From: JAHJRN01 sp043805355 | Lineage (GTDB): Bacteria; Patescibacteriota; Patescibacteriia; 2-12-FULL-60-25 | Reading direction: 5' to 3' | DNA length: 21,847 nucleotides | NCBI GenBank assembly: GCA_043805355.1 | Contig: JAZDIB010000036.1 | Coordinates: forward strand, 1-21,847 | Shown: positions 15,224 through 21,828 of the stretch, in pieces | Layout of the letters: each line of letters starts with the position of its first letter | Position numbering within the stretch: the stretch's first letter is position 1 | Notes under the pieces: model-generated | Told to the model about the DNA's origin: nothing | Databases searched by the model: none | Seen by the model: the letters and a program-made list of their open reading frames with translations, nothing else | Position numbers and translations under genes: made by a program

Positions 15224-15229
15224 AGGATA
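15224..15229 (-). promoter_or_regulatory. Probable -10 box for paralogue B
   Basis: On the minus strand TATCCT ends 9 nt before the ATG at 15214, the same hexamer as in the thrS promoter. A weak TTGTTC lies 17 nt further upstream. The leader would be only about 3 nt. Confidence 0.4.
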
Positions 15230-15243
15230 CCGTATCGGCGCAT

Positions 15244-15278
15244 GACGAACAACGGCCCGCGAGGGGCCGTTGTTCGTC
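15244..15278 (-). terminator. 15-bp perfect hairpin between the two paralogues
   Basis: GACGAACAACGGCCC (15244-15258) and GGGCCGTTGTTCGTC (15264-15278) are perfect inverted repeats around a 5-nt loop. The hairpin lies 11 nt after the stop of the 573-residue gene, where a terminator is expected, but a long T tract is missing. It may act as a terminator of the leftward transcript or as a 3' stabiliser. Confidence 0.55.
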
Positions 15279-15289
15279 GAACTGTCTTG

Positions 15290-17011
15290 TCAGGCCGCTT
15301 CCTGCATCGGTGGCTTAGAGGAGCGTCTCGGGATGAAACGTTCCGCGATCGGTTTCGGCTGCTTCTTGCGGGTCGGTAGGAACCGCTCCGCGATAGGTTT
15401 GGGCTGATGCTTCGGATTCTTACCCGGGATGAACCTTTCTTCGAGCGGCTTCGGCTTCTTCATCCTGAAGATGACCTCGTCGAGCCGGTCGACGTGCTTC
15501 TGCTCCTTCTCGATACGCTTTTCGTCCGAACCCGTAAGCGCCTCGTTCAGCCGCGCGACGGCGTCGACGTACACGTCCGCGAGGGAGCCGGGTTTGATGG
15601 TCTTGGATTCGGCCGCAAGGATGCGTGCCGCCGCCACGTTTCCCTCGAGCGCCCGATTGACGCGCGCTCGCACATCCTCTTCGTCAGGGATGATTTCCGT
15701 CTTGGTCTCTTGCACGACGGACTCTTTGCGGACCGGACGACGTGGCCTCGACATTTCTTCTGTCCGTGGGGGCACACCTATCATCGTGCTGACAACCTGC
15801 TCCATTTCCCCCCGTGCGCGACTGGTGCCGATGGAGCGCGCCTTCATGAGCCGACTCTTGCTGTCGCCGAGCAGGGGGTCGATGCCCTCCGGGAAGTCGA
15901 GTTCCTTGTTCATGTCCGTGAGCGCCTCCTTGTATTCCTTGGCGCCGTCCTTCTGGCCGTTCTCCAGGGCGTCGACGTAGCGCGCGGCCGTGAAGACGTA
16001 TTCTTCCGGCGAGAACGACCAACCCGAGGGGTGTTCGCTCTTCATGAGGTCCATCTGGCCCTTCACCTCGTCCCAGATCGCGGCAGCCCGTTCGCGCGTG
16101 AGGACGCGGGACGAGAACTCCCGGTTCTTCTGGAGTTCTCCTTCGAGGGTCTTCATCCGCACATCCGCATGTTCTTGGAGGGTTTCCTCCATGTTCCGCT
16201 TCGCTTCCGGCGTCGGACGTACACGCTTCGGCTGTATTTTTCGCATCGAACCGATGTGCGCACCAGCTTCCTCCGCAATCTTCGCATCTCGCCACTTGTC
16301 GTAGAGAGACTTTTGACCGGTCAAACGGGAGAGGATGCCATTGAGATTGAACTTGATTCCTTTCCACCCGGCACCATTCGACCGAAGCTCTTCCGGATGC
16401 ATTCCATACTCCTCACGGATTCGCGCTTCGATATCATCTGCCATCACTCCGGCTTTGTGACCCGAATCTATCTTTTCATTCTCGTATTTCCTGACGCCCG
16501 CATGAATCATGAGCTCCTTGAGCGCTTCCTTCGGGCTTTCCTGCCGGCTTGCCGCAATCGCGTCCTGAATTTTTTCGATGGCCTGGAAGTTCTCTTTCAT
16601 GATGTCGCTCGTCTTGAACGTATCTGCCGGGATGAGGCGCATCTCGCGATTCAGGTCCTCTAGGTCGTCGCGCTTGTTCGCGAGCCATTCGCCGTAGGCG
16701 TCCATCTCTTCCTCCGAGAGTTTCTTCGTTTCAAGCGCGTTCTTAAATTCCTCGACGAGCAGCGCCGCGGTCTCGCGGCCATGGCCGGACTTGGACACGA
16801 ACCTGTCGCGCGACGGACCGACCTTCTCGCGGAGTCGTTCCACGTTTTCCTTGATGTGCGCATCTTCTTCCTGCCGTCGCCGCATGACGTCCGCCTTGAC
16901 GGGCGGCACGATCCGTGTCTTTTCGGTCGGTACCAGCCGTAGCTCGTGATGTTCTTCCCGCTTTCGGCCGCGGAGGTCGTGCGCGAGGTTTCCTTCTTCG
17001 AAGTGTGACAT
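15290..17011 (-). CDS. Charged coiled-coil protein with C-terminal PKPxxERFxP repeats (paralogue A)
   Basis: The 573-residue, soluble, strongly charged protein is predicted to be almost all helix with coiled coils (for example about 165-200 and 270-300). The N-terminus (MSHFEEGNLAHDL...ELRLVPTEKTRIVPP) and two helix-hairpin modules (YVFTAARYVDAL...AKEYKEALTDMNKEL; VYVDAVARLNEAL...EKEQKHVDRLDEVI) match paralogue B. The tail carries three copies of a ten-residue motif: PKPLEERFIP (520-529), PKPIAERFLP (537-546) and PKPIAERFIP (552-561), separated by short basic linkers. These look like repeated docking peptides. No family is recognised and no enzymatic motif is visible. Its start is preceded by a consensus extended -10 box and no Shine-Dalgarno site. 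Confidence 0.8.
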   Translation of the reverse strand: MSHFEEGNLAHDLRGRKREEHHELRLVPTEKTRIVPPVKADVMRRRQEEDAHIKENVERLREKVGPSRDRFVSKSGHGRETAALLVEEFKNALETKKLSEEEMDAYGEWLANKRDDLEDLNREMRLIPADTFKTSDIMKENFQAIEKIQDAIAASRQESPKEALKELMIHAGVRKYENEKIDSGHKAGVMADDIEARIREEYGMHPEELRSNGAGWKGIKFNLNGILSRLTGQKSLYDKWRDAKIAEEAGAHIGSMRKIQPKRVRPTPEAKRNMEETLQEHADVRMKTLEGELQKNREFSSRVLTRERAAAIWDEVKGQMDLMKSEHPSGWSFSPEEYVFTAARYVDALENGQKDGAKEYKEALTDMNKELDFPEGIDPLLGDSKSRLMKARSIGTSRARGEMEQVVSTMIGVPPRTEEMSRPRRPVRKESVVQETKTEIIPDEEDVRARVNRALEGNVAAARILAAESKTIKPGSLADVYVDAVARLNEALTGSDEKRIEKEQKHVDRLDEVIFRMKKPKPLEERFIPGKNPKHQPKPIAERFLPTRKKQPKPIAERFIPRRSSKPPMQEAA

Positions 17012-17038
17012 ACGATGTGTTTGTATTGTTCGCGCGCT

Positions 17039-17047
17039 ATTATATCA
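17039..17047 (-). promoter_or_regulatory. Consensus extended -10 promoter for paralogue A
   Basis: On the minus strand TGA-TATAAT (17047 down to 17039) is a perfect extended -10 element, 27 nt before the ATG at 17011. The predicted leader of about 20 nt is A/C-rich and has no Shine-Dalgarno site. The box lies just past the rplT terminator, so this gene is its own unit. Confidence 0.65.
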
Positions 17048-17064
17048 CTTTTCGCGGTAAGAAC

Positions 17065-17087
17065 GAAAAAACCGCGTTCAACGCGGT
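17065..17087 (-). terminator. Intrinsic terminator of the smpB-ssrA-infC-rpmI-rplT cluster
   Basis: On the minus strand ACCGCGTT-G-AACGCGGT (effective loop a few nt) is followed by a run of six or seven T. It begins 24 nt after the rplT stop. Confidence 0.85.
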
Positions 17088-17111
17088 CGTTTCGTGTGGA
17101 TATCTTTTTCG

Positions 17112-17450
17112 TCACGCCTTCGCGATCTTGGCGAAGACGGCGGGGTAGTCGCGGCCGATCTCGGACAGGACCTTGCGGTCGAGCGTGATCCTGCGCTTCT
17201 TGAGGTCGCCCATGAGCTTGGAGAACGTGGTGCCGATCTCGCGCGCGGCGGCGTTGATGCGCATCTGCTGGAGGCCGCGGTTGTCGCGCTTCTTCAGCTT
17301 GCGGCCGATGTACGACTGCACGCCCGACTTAGTGACCGCCATCTTGGCGACCGTGAGCTTGGACTTGCGGCCCCACATCATGCCCTTGGTCTTGGCCAGG
17401 ATGTTCTTGCGCCGTTTGATGTGGTGTGTCCCGCGTTTGACTCGTGGCAT
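17112..17450 (-). CDS. rplT: Large-subunit ribosomal protein bL20
   Basis: The 112-residue protein begins MPRVKRGTHHIKRRKNIL and has the long basic N-terminal helix of bL20. The conserved core (AVTKSGVQSYIGRKLKKRD; LQQMRINAAAREIGTTFSKLM) and the usual short C-terminal domain follow. bL20 is an early 23S rRNA-binding assembly protein. Length is normal (about 115). It is the last gene of the cluster, 29 nt after rpmI, and is followed by a terminator. No Shine-Dalgarno site precedes the ATG (CACTTCACTGAT). No L20-type autoregulatory pseudoknot is obvious in the short spacer. Confidence 0.97.
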   Translation of the reverse strand: MPRVKRGTHHIKRRKNILAKTKGMMWGRKSKLTVAKMAVTKSGVQSYIGRKLKKRDNRGLQQMRINAAAREIGTTFSKLMGDLKKRRITLDRKVLSEIGRDYPAVFAKIAKA

Positions 17451-17479
17451 ATCAGTGAAGTGAGTGGCTGGATCTTAGG

Positions 17480-17677
17480 TCAGGAGTGCGGCATGAGCTT
17501 CTTGATGCTCTTCACGTACTGGCTGGGCGCGGACTGGTCGCGGCGCTTCTTGCGCGTGATCTTCCCGGCGTCGCGGGCGTTGAAGTGGTTCTGGCCGCCA
17601 TGCATCTTGAGGAGCTTCCCCGTCTTGGTGACGTGGAACCGCTTGGCGACCGTCTTGTTCGTCTTCTGCTTCGGCAT
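17480..17677 (-). CDS. rpmI: Large-subunit ribosomal protein bL35
   Basis: The 65-residue, very basic protein has the bL35 signature: MPKQKTNKTVAKRFHVTKTGK, then a HGGQNHFN segment where many relatives have a similar His/Asn pair, and KITRKKRRDQ, ending SIKKLMPHS. Length and order (infC-rpmI-rplT) are typical across bacteria. The start is 24 nt after the infC stop, and there is no Shine-Dalgarno match upstream. It is cotranscribed with rplT. Confidence 0.96.
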   Translation of the reverse strand: MPKQKTNKTVAKRFHVTKTGKLLKMHGGQNHFNARDAGKITRKKRRDQSAPSQYVKSIKKLMPHS

Positions 17678-17701
17678 ATGGTTCGTGATTGGTGGTTCGT
17701 G

Positions 17702-18256
17702 TCAGGCTTTGCGTCCGACGATGGCGGAGACGTTTCCGCCTTGCCGCTTCGCCTCCTGCTCCGTGAAGAGCTCGTACGTCTGGCTGATGATGGCGATGAA
17801 GTCCGAGATGCGCTGGAGGGCGATGTCGCCGTGCGCCTTCTCGCGGCCGCGGAGGAAGATCTCGATCTTCAGCTTCTGGCCTTCCTTCAGGAACTCGAGC
17901 GCCTGGTCCCGGCGGACCTCAAGGTCGTGGCTGCCCATCTTGACCGAGAGCCGGATGCCCTTGACCTCGACCTTCTTGGCGTGGGCCTTCTGCTGACGTG
18001 CGTCCTTGTCCTTCTGGTATTTGAATGCGCCGTAGTCGAGGATCTTGCAGACGGGCGGAACCTCCTTGGGGGAGACTTCGACGAGGTCGAAATCCCGTTC
18101 GTGGGCGATGGCGATGGCGTCGGCGGTCTTCATCACGCCGAGGAACTTGCCCTCGTCGTCGATCACGCGTACCTCCGGCACGTTGATCTGCTCGTTGCAG
18201 CGGTAGAGCTGGCTTTGCGGCTTTGGAGGCGGCCGACGCCGATAATGGATGCGCAT
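17702..18256 (-). CDS. infC: Translation initiation factor IF-3
   Basis: IF-3 binds the 30S subunit and checks start-codon pairing. The 184-residue product has the N-domain (CNEQINVPEVRVIDDEGKFLGV...DLVEVSPKEVPPVCKILDYGAFKY), the lysine-rich linker helix and the C-domain (KGIRLSVKMGSHDLEVRRDQALEFL...KIEIFLRGREKAH). Length is normal. I chose ATG 18256 (MRIHYRRRPPPKPQ). The open frame runs 35 codons further, but that part is the tmRNA 3' end. Only 15 nt separate the tmRNA CCA from the ATG, with no Shine-Dalgarno site, so after tmRNA processing infC would carry a very short leader. The start is AUG, not the rare AUU used for autoregulation in E. coli. Confidence 0.96.
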   Translation of the reverse strand: MRIHYRRRPPPKPQSQLYRCNEQINVPEVRVIDDEGKFLGVMKTADAIAIAHERDFDLVEVSPKEVPPVCKILDYGAFKYQKDKDARQQKAHAKKVEVKGIRLSVKMGSHDLEVRRDQALEFLKEGQKLKIEIFLRGREKAHGDIALQRISDFIAIISQTYELFTEQEAKRQGGNVSAIVGRKA

Positions 18257-18271
18257 TGGGTAGGATTTGGA

Positions 18272-18668
18272 TGGTGGAGATGGGGGGAATCGCACCCCCG
18301 TCCGATCCGTCACGAGCCGCAGGGTCTTCACAGGCTTGGTCCGCTGCTGGGATCTCGGCACGAGGTGGACGAGCGGACGAGAACCTCATGCCTACATATC
18401 CAGCCTGTCAGCCGGCGCGGGATATGGGCGCACCGGACTCGAGCCCGAACGATGACGATCCGATCCGCAAGGTCGGGCCGCGAAGCGGGGGATCGTGGCG
18501 TCGCTTACGCGAGCGCCATTGCAGGAGACGAGACACGGAACGCCGAAGCGAACGTGTTCGTCACCTTGTTCAAGACGTTGGCAGTTGTCTTGCGTGGGAC
18601 GGTTTCACGAGATGTCCCGGCTCGGCCTGCGTCTGCGGATGTAAGGACCGTCGAAGCTGATCATCCCC
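18272..18668 (-). ncRNA. ssrA: Transfer-messenger RNA (tmRNA)
   Basis: The minus strand starts GGGGATGATCAGCTTCGACGG, the conserved tmRNA 5' end, and finishes with a T-arm (GGGGGTGCGATTCCCCC) and CATCTCC-ACCA. GGGGATG pairs with CATCTCC as the acceptor stem (one G-U). Length is 397 nt, one-piece form, with CCA encoded. The best tag frame ends at TAA 18507-18505 and encodes ...SSPAMALA. With GCC at 18582-18580 as resume codon (A at -4) the tag is 25 residues beginning ANVLNKV, longer than the usual 10; the resume codon is inferred. tmRNA with SmpB frees stalled ribosomes and tags the peptide. It lies 17 nt after smpB and 15 nt before infC. Confidence 0.95.
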
Positions 18669-18685
18669 GGAAGGGGAATCGTCGT

Positions 18686-19126
18686 TCAGCGCTCTTCGCG
18701 CCGGGCATCGCGTTCGATGTCCCGTTCCTTCAGTTTTTCGCGCTTATCGTAGGATTTCCGGCCACGACAGAGCCCGAAGGAGAGCTTGATACGGCGCCCG
18801 CGAGGATACAATGAAAAGGGGACGAGCGTCAAGCCTTTCTGCTTGGTTTTTCCGAACAAACTCTCGAGTTCAGGGCGACGTAGGAGGACCTTCCGGTCAC
18901 GGTCCGGGTCGTATCCTTCAAGGGGGCCGGCCTTCTGGTACCTCGAGATGTGGGCTCCGGTGAGCCAGAGCTCGCCCTTCTTGAACGTGAGATAGGCCCC
19001 GGAAAGCTTGGCCCCGCCGCCCCGGACGGACTTGACCTCATGGCCGAGCAGCTCCAATCCGCCCTCGTAGGTCTCGAGGGTCTCGTAATCGTGTCGGGCC
19101 TTCCGGTTCTGGGAGAAATCCGCCAT
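18686..19126 (-). CDS. smpB: SsrA-binding protein SmpB
   Basis: The 146-residue protein has the SmpB OB-fold hallmarks: NRKARHDYETLETYEGGLELLGHEVKSVRGG near the N-terminus, AYLTFKKGELWLTGAHISRY, then RKVLLRRPELESLFGKTKQKGLTLVPFSLY and GRRIKLSFGLCRGRKSYDKRE. It ends in the basic tail (KERDIERDARREER) that enters the mRNA channel. It binds the tmRNA tRNA-like domain, and the tmRNA gene follows after 17 nt on the same strand, so the rescue pair is transcribed together. It is divergent from the transporter gene at 19180. Confidence 0.97.
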   Translation of the reverse strand: MADFSQNRKARHDYETLETYEGGLELLGHEVKSVRGGGAKLSGAYLTFKKGELWLTGAHISRYQKAGPLEGYDPDRDRKVLLRRPELESLFGKTKQKGLTLVPFSLYPRGRRIKLSFGLCRGRKSYDKREKLKERDIERDARREER

Positions 19127-19157
19127 GCGGAGGAGGGTACCGTATCGGAGTGCCGCA

Positions 19158-19166
19158 TGCTAGACT
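19158..19166 (+). promoter_or_regulatory. Extended -10 promoter for the gene at 19180
   Basis: TGC-TAGACT fits an extended -10 element, nearly identical to the TGC-TAAACT at 8345. It ends 13 nt before the ATG, leaving a leader of about 7 nt. It argues against the upstream in-frame GTG at 19150, which would lie before the transcription start. Confidence 0.5.
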
Positions 19167-19179
19167 TCGAACAATCGCT

Positions 19180-20220
19180 ATGGCTACATCCATGGAACGT
19201 TCCGTGACGATCAGGACAGGCACCATCCTGAAGGTCATCGCCATCCTCCTCGCGCTCGGGCTCGTGTGGGTCCTCCGCGACATCTTCGCGCTCCTGCTCG
19301 TCGCGCTGTTCCTCGCCGGCCTCCTGCATCCTGCGGCGCGGTGGGGAGCCAGCCATCATGTCCCGAAGGGGTTGATGGTCATCGGCATTTATCTGGCGAC
19401 GCTCGCGGGATTCGCGGCCGTCCTGACGCTCATCGGCCCGACGTTCATCCGCGAGGGGAAGGAAGTCTTGCAGTCCATCGGATCGTTGCTCGCCACCCTT
19501 TCGACGTATGCCAAGAGCCTTCGCGAATTCAGCGAACTCCACGGGCTGTCGGACAGCCTTTCCGCAGGCATCACGTCCTTCGCGAACCAATTCGGGAACG
19601 CCTTGACGGGCATCGTCGCGGCGCTCTCCGGCATCTTCGGAAGCATCGCCGCGCTCATCATCGTCCTCGTCATGGCGTTCTACATGGTGGTCGAGGACAA
19701 GGAGGCCGCTCGCGTCTTCAAGAATTTCGTCCCGGAGAAGTATCAATCGTTCACAGCGAATGTCCTGATGCAAGTCGAGATGAAGATCGGCGGGTGGCTG
19801 CGCGGCCAGCTGGTGCTCTCGTTCGTCATCGCGCTCCTGTGCTACGTCGGTCTGCTCGTGATCGGCATCAAGGGACCCATGCCGCTCGCGCTCTTCGCGG
19901 GCTTCACGGAGTTCGTGCCGTATCTCGGACCCATCCTCGGCGGTATCCCCATCGTCATCGTCGCGTTCAACGACTCGCCGGTGAAGGCCATCCTCGCCGT
20001 CGCGCTCATCATCGTCATCCATCAGGTGGAGAATCACATCCTCGTGCCCAAGGTCATGCAGCGCACCGTCGGCTTGAACCCGCTCGTGAGCATCGTCGCG
20101 GTTCTGATCGGAGCGAAGCTTTTCGGCGTCATGGGCGTCCTACTCGCCATCCCGTTCGCCACGGCCATCTCCGTGCTCCTGAACGAGCTGTATCGGCATC
20201 GACAGGACACCAACGGATGA
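19180..20220 (+). CDS. AI-2E family (PerM-like) membrane transporter
   Basis: The 346-residue polytopic protein has the layout of the AI-2E/UPF0118 family (Pfam PF01594). Two or three N-terminal helices (ILKVIAILLALGLVWVLRD; ALLLVALFLAGLLHPAARW) are followed by an amphipathic region (about 90-150). The conserved core is GWLRGQLVLSFVIALLCYVGLLVIGIKGP...FVPYLGPILGGIP, then QVENHILVPKVMQRTVGLNPLVSIVAVLIGAKLFGVMGVLLAIPFA. Members move varied substrates (autoinducer-2, or sodium/proton exchange); the substrate here is not predictable. It leads a likely three-gene operon: the next gene starts 7 nt after the stop. Confidence 0.9.
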   Translation: MATSMERSVTIRTGTILKVIAILLALGLVWVLRDIFALLLVALFLAGLLHPAARWGASHHVPKGLMVIGIYLATLAGFAAVLTLIGPTFIREGKEVLQSIGSLLATLSTYAKSLREFSELHGLSDSLSAGITSFANQFGNALTGIVAALSGIFGSIAALIIVLVMAFYMVVEDKEAARVFKNFVPEKYQSFTANVLMQVEMKIGGWLRGQLVLSFVIALLCYVGLLVIGIKGPMPLALFAGFTEFVPYLGPILGGIPIVIVAFNDSPVKAILAVALIIVIHQVENHILVPKVMQRTVGLNPLVSIVAVLIGAKLFGVMGVLLAIPFATAISVLLNELYRHRQDTNG

Positions 20221-20227
20221 CGTCTGC

Positions 20228-20923
20228 ATGACGACCGCCTCAACCGCACCGCAGCCACAGCCGGCCGTGAAGCCCGCGAAGCCCATCGTCGGGAAGAACA
20301 TGTTCAGCGTGCTTTCCGTCATCGCCGGGTTCGTCCTCGCGGTCCTCATGCTGATCGCGTTCCTCGTCGCCAAGACGGGCATCATCGAGATTCCGATTTT
20401 TTCGTGGTTCTACGAGGGGCCCGAGCCCGTGCGGTACGTGGAGTCGACGCCCATCACCGCGGACGCGTTCCGCGTGCTCGTGAGCAGTCGTCTCATCGCG
20501 AAGGCCGCGAAGAGGGAGACCCTGCCGCCCTACACCATCCGCGTCACCGAACAGGAGATGACCGGAGGGCTGAATTCCGTCATCTACCGCGCGCTTCGCG
20601 ACCAGGAATGGAAGACCTCGATGGTGCAGCTCGCCGCGACGCCGGGATTCCTCGAGTTCCTCGGGAAATTCCAGCATGGGCCGCTTCACGTCGACACGCG
20701 CGTCAGGTTCAGGCCCGTCGTCGAGAAGGGCGGCATCCGGTTCGAGCCGATCGACATCCGCGTCGGCGACTATCCCATCCATCCGTCCATCGTCCGCACG
20801 GTCGCGGGCATCATCTTCTCGCGTGACCTCGGGACATGGATCCTCACGTTCGGCGACGGCGCGCTCGAACAGGCGAAGCTCGAAGAAGGCGCCGTGGACA
20901 TCGTCGCGTCCCCGAACCCATGA
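20228..20923 (+). CDS. Membrane-anchored protein of unknown function
   Basis: The 231-residue product has a Pro/Ala-rich N-terminus (TTASTAPQPQPAVKPAKP), one transmembrane helix at about 26-49 (VLSVIAGFVLAVLMLIAFLV) and an exterior domain of about 180 residues with alternating beta strands (for example VDTRVRFRPVVEKGGIRFEPIDIRVGDYPI). The late part has a short hydrophobic stretch (TVAGIIFSRDLGTWIL). I do not recognise the family. It follows the AI-2E-type gene by 7 nt, and its stop overlaps the start of the next gene (ATGA), so the three are probably translated from one mRNA, perhaps as one envelope system. Confidence 0.75.
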   Translation: MTTASTAPQPQPAVKPAKPIVGKNMFSVLSVIAGFVLAVLMLIAFLVAKTGIIEIPIFSWFYEGPEPVRYVESTPITADAFRVLVSSRLIAKAAKRETLPPYTIRVTEQEMTGGLNSVIYRALRDQEWKTSMVQLAATPGFLEFLGKFQHGPLHVDTRVRFRPVVEKGGIRFEPIDIRVGDYPIHPSIVRTVAGIIFSRDLGTWILTFGDGALEQAKLEEGAVDIVASPNP

Positions 20924-21681
20924 TCGTCATCCTCCGAATCCTCCCGTTCATCATCGCGCTCGTCGAGGCGTTTTCGTTCATGATGCAGTTCCGGACGCCG
21001 CTCCAGTACCCGTGGTTCGTCGTCGTAGGGGTACTCGCGGTCCCGGTCGCGTCGCTCGCCATCGCCTGGAGGCGTGTCCGGTTCCTCGACATGCTCGAGA
21101 AGATGACGCCGACGTTCATCCTCATCGTCGCGCTCGCCTTCGCGATGCTCCTCGCGGAAGGGGACGGGTCCAAAGCCGCCATCGTCACGCTTGCGTCGTT
21201 CGTCTCGTTCGTCTCGCTCGAGCTGCTCTTCCTGCTCGCGTTCAATCCGGCGCGGTATCCCGTGCACGGGCTCTCTCGCGTGAACATCGCGTACGTGCCG
21301 CTCGCCATCTGGTACGCGGCGTCCACGTCCGCGGGCATGATCATCTTCCTGCACATGGATCGGCTCTGGCACATCCTCCTCATGATCCTTCTCGGCGTGG
21401 TGTTGTTCCGGACGACCGGACATCCGCAGGCGTCGCCGAAGGAGAACATGACGTGGGGCGCGGTCGGCGCGCTCGTCGGCGGCCATGTCGGCCTGCTCGG
21501 CATCCTCTTGCCGGTCAGCATGCCCGTGCAGGGCTTCGTCGCCGCGTTCCTCCTCTCGGCCGCGTTGCGCGTGCGGCGATACCGATACGAACCGAAGCCG
21601 TCCATCACGCAAGGATGGACGGAGGCTATCGTAGGCGCCGTCGCCCTCGTCGCCGTGCTGACGACGGGGAAGTGGTTGTGA
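20920..21681 (+). CDS. Multi-pass membrane protein of unknown function
   Basis: The 253-residue product has seven or eight predicted helices (for example ILRILPFIIALVEAFSF; WFVVVGVLAVPVASLAIAW; TFILIVALAFAMLLA; AIVTLASFVSFVSLELLFLLAF; HILLMILLGVVLF; AVGALVGGHVGLLGILLPV). The ATG at 20920 overlaps the preceding TGA (ATGA), a usual sign of translational coupling, and I prefer it to the more upstream open frame beginning at 20836. No catalytic motif or family is recognised. It ends the operon; the 82-bp repeat begins 14 nt after its stop. Confidence 0.8.
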   Translation: MIVILRILPFIIALVEAFSFMMQFRTPLQYPWFVVVGVLAVPVASLAIAWRRVRFLDMLEKMTPTFILIVALAFAMLLAEGDGSKAAIVTLASFVSFVSLELLFLLAFNPARYPVHGLSRVNIAYVPLAIWYAASTSAGMIIFLHMDRLWHILLMILLGVVLFRTTGHPQASPKENMTWGAVGALVGGHVGLLGILLPVSMPVQGFVAAFLLSAALRVRRYRYEPKPSITQGWTEAIVGAVALVAVLTTGKWL

Positions 21682-21695
21682 CGGATGTCCCGTTC

Positions 21696-21777
21696 TGTCA
21701 TTCCCGCGGAGCCGACGTGGCGACGGCGGGAACCCCTCCGGACTATCAGAGGGGTTCCTGCCTGCGCAGGAACGACA
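21696..21777 (+). repeat. 82-bp dispersed repeat, copy 2
   Basis: This is the inverted partner of 12236-12317, the same length with 5 differences. The ends are TGTCATTCC and GGAACGACA. It lies in the gap between the operon ending at 21681 and the putative start at 21829 and has no gene of its own. Confidence 0.85.
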
Positions 21778-21812
21778 GGAACAGATCATTGCCCACCACT
21801 CTCCGTTCAGGA

Positions 21813-21818
21813 TAGAAT
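21813..21818 (+). promoter_or_regulatory. Probable -10 box before a start at the window edge
   Basis: TAGAAT ends 10 nt before an ATG at 21829. The spacing matches the short-leader design seen at other genes of this window. Confidence 0.4.
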
Positions 21819-21828
21819 GATTGCGAAC

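Noticed and set aside
18257..18361. N-terminal extension of infC to an upstream ATG at 18361
   Set aside because: The added 35 codons are the 3' part of tmRNA, and the IF-3 homology begins after the ATG at 18256.
18223..18814. Plus-strand open frames over the tmRNA (for example 18223-18660 and the end of 17486-18814)
   Set aside because: The DNA is accounted for by tmRNA and smpB on the minus strand; translations are not protein-like.
19150..19179. In-frame GTG start for the AI-2E-type gene
   Set aside because: It lies upstream of the predicted transcription start from the extended -10 box at 19158-19166.
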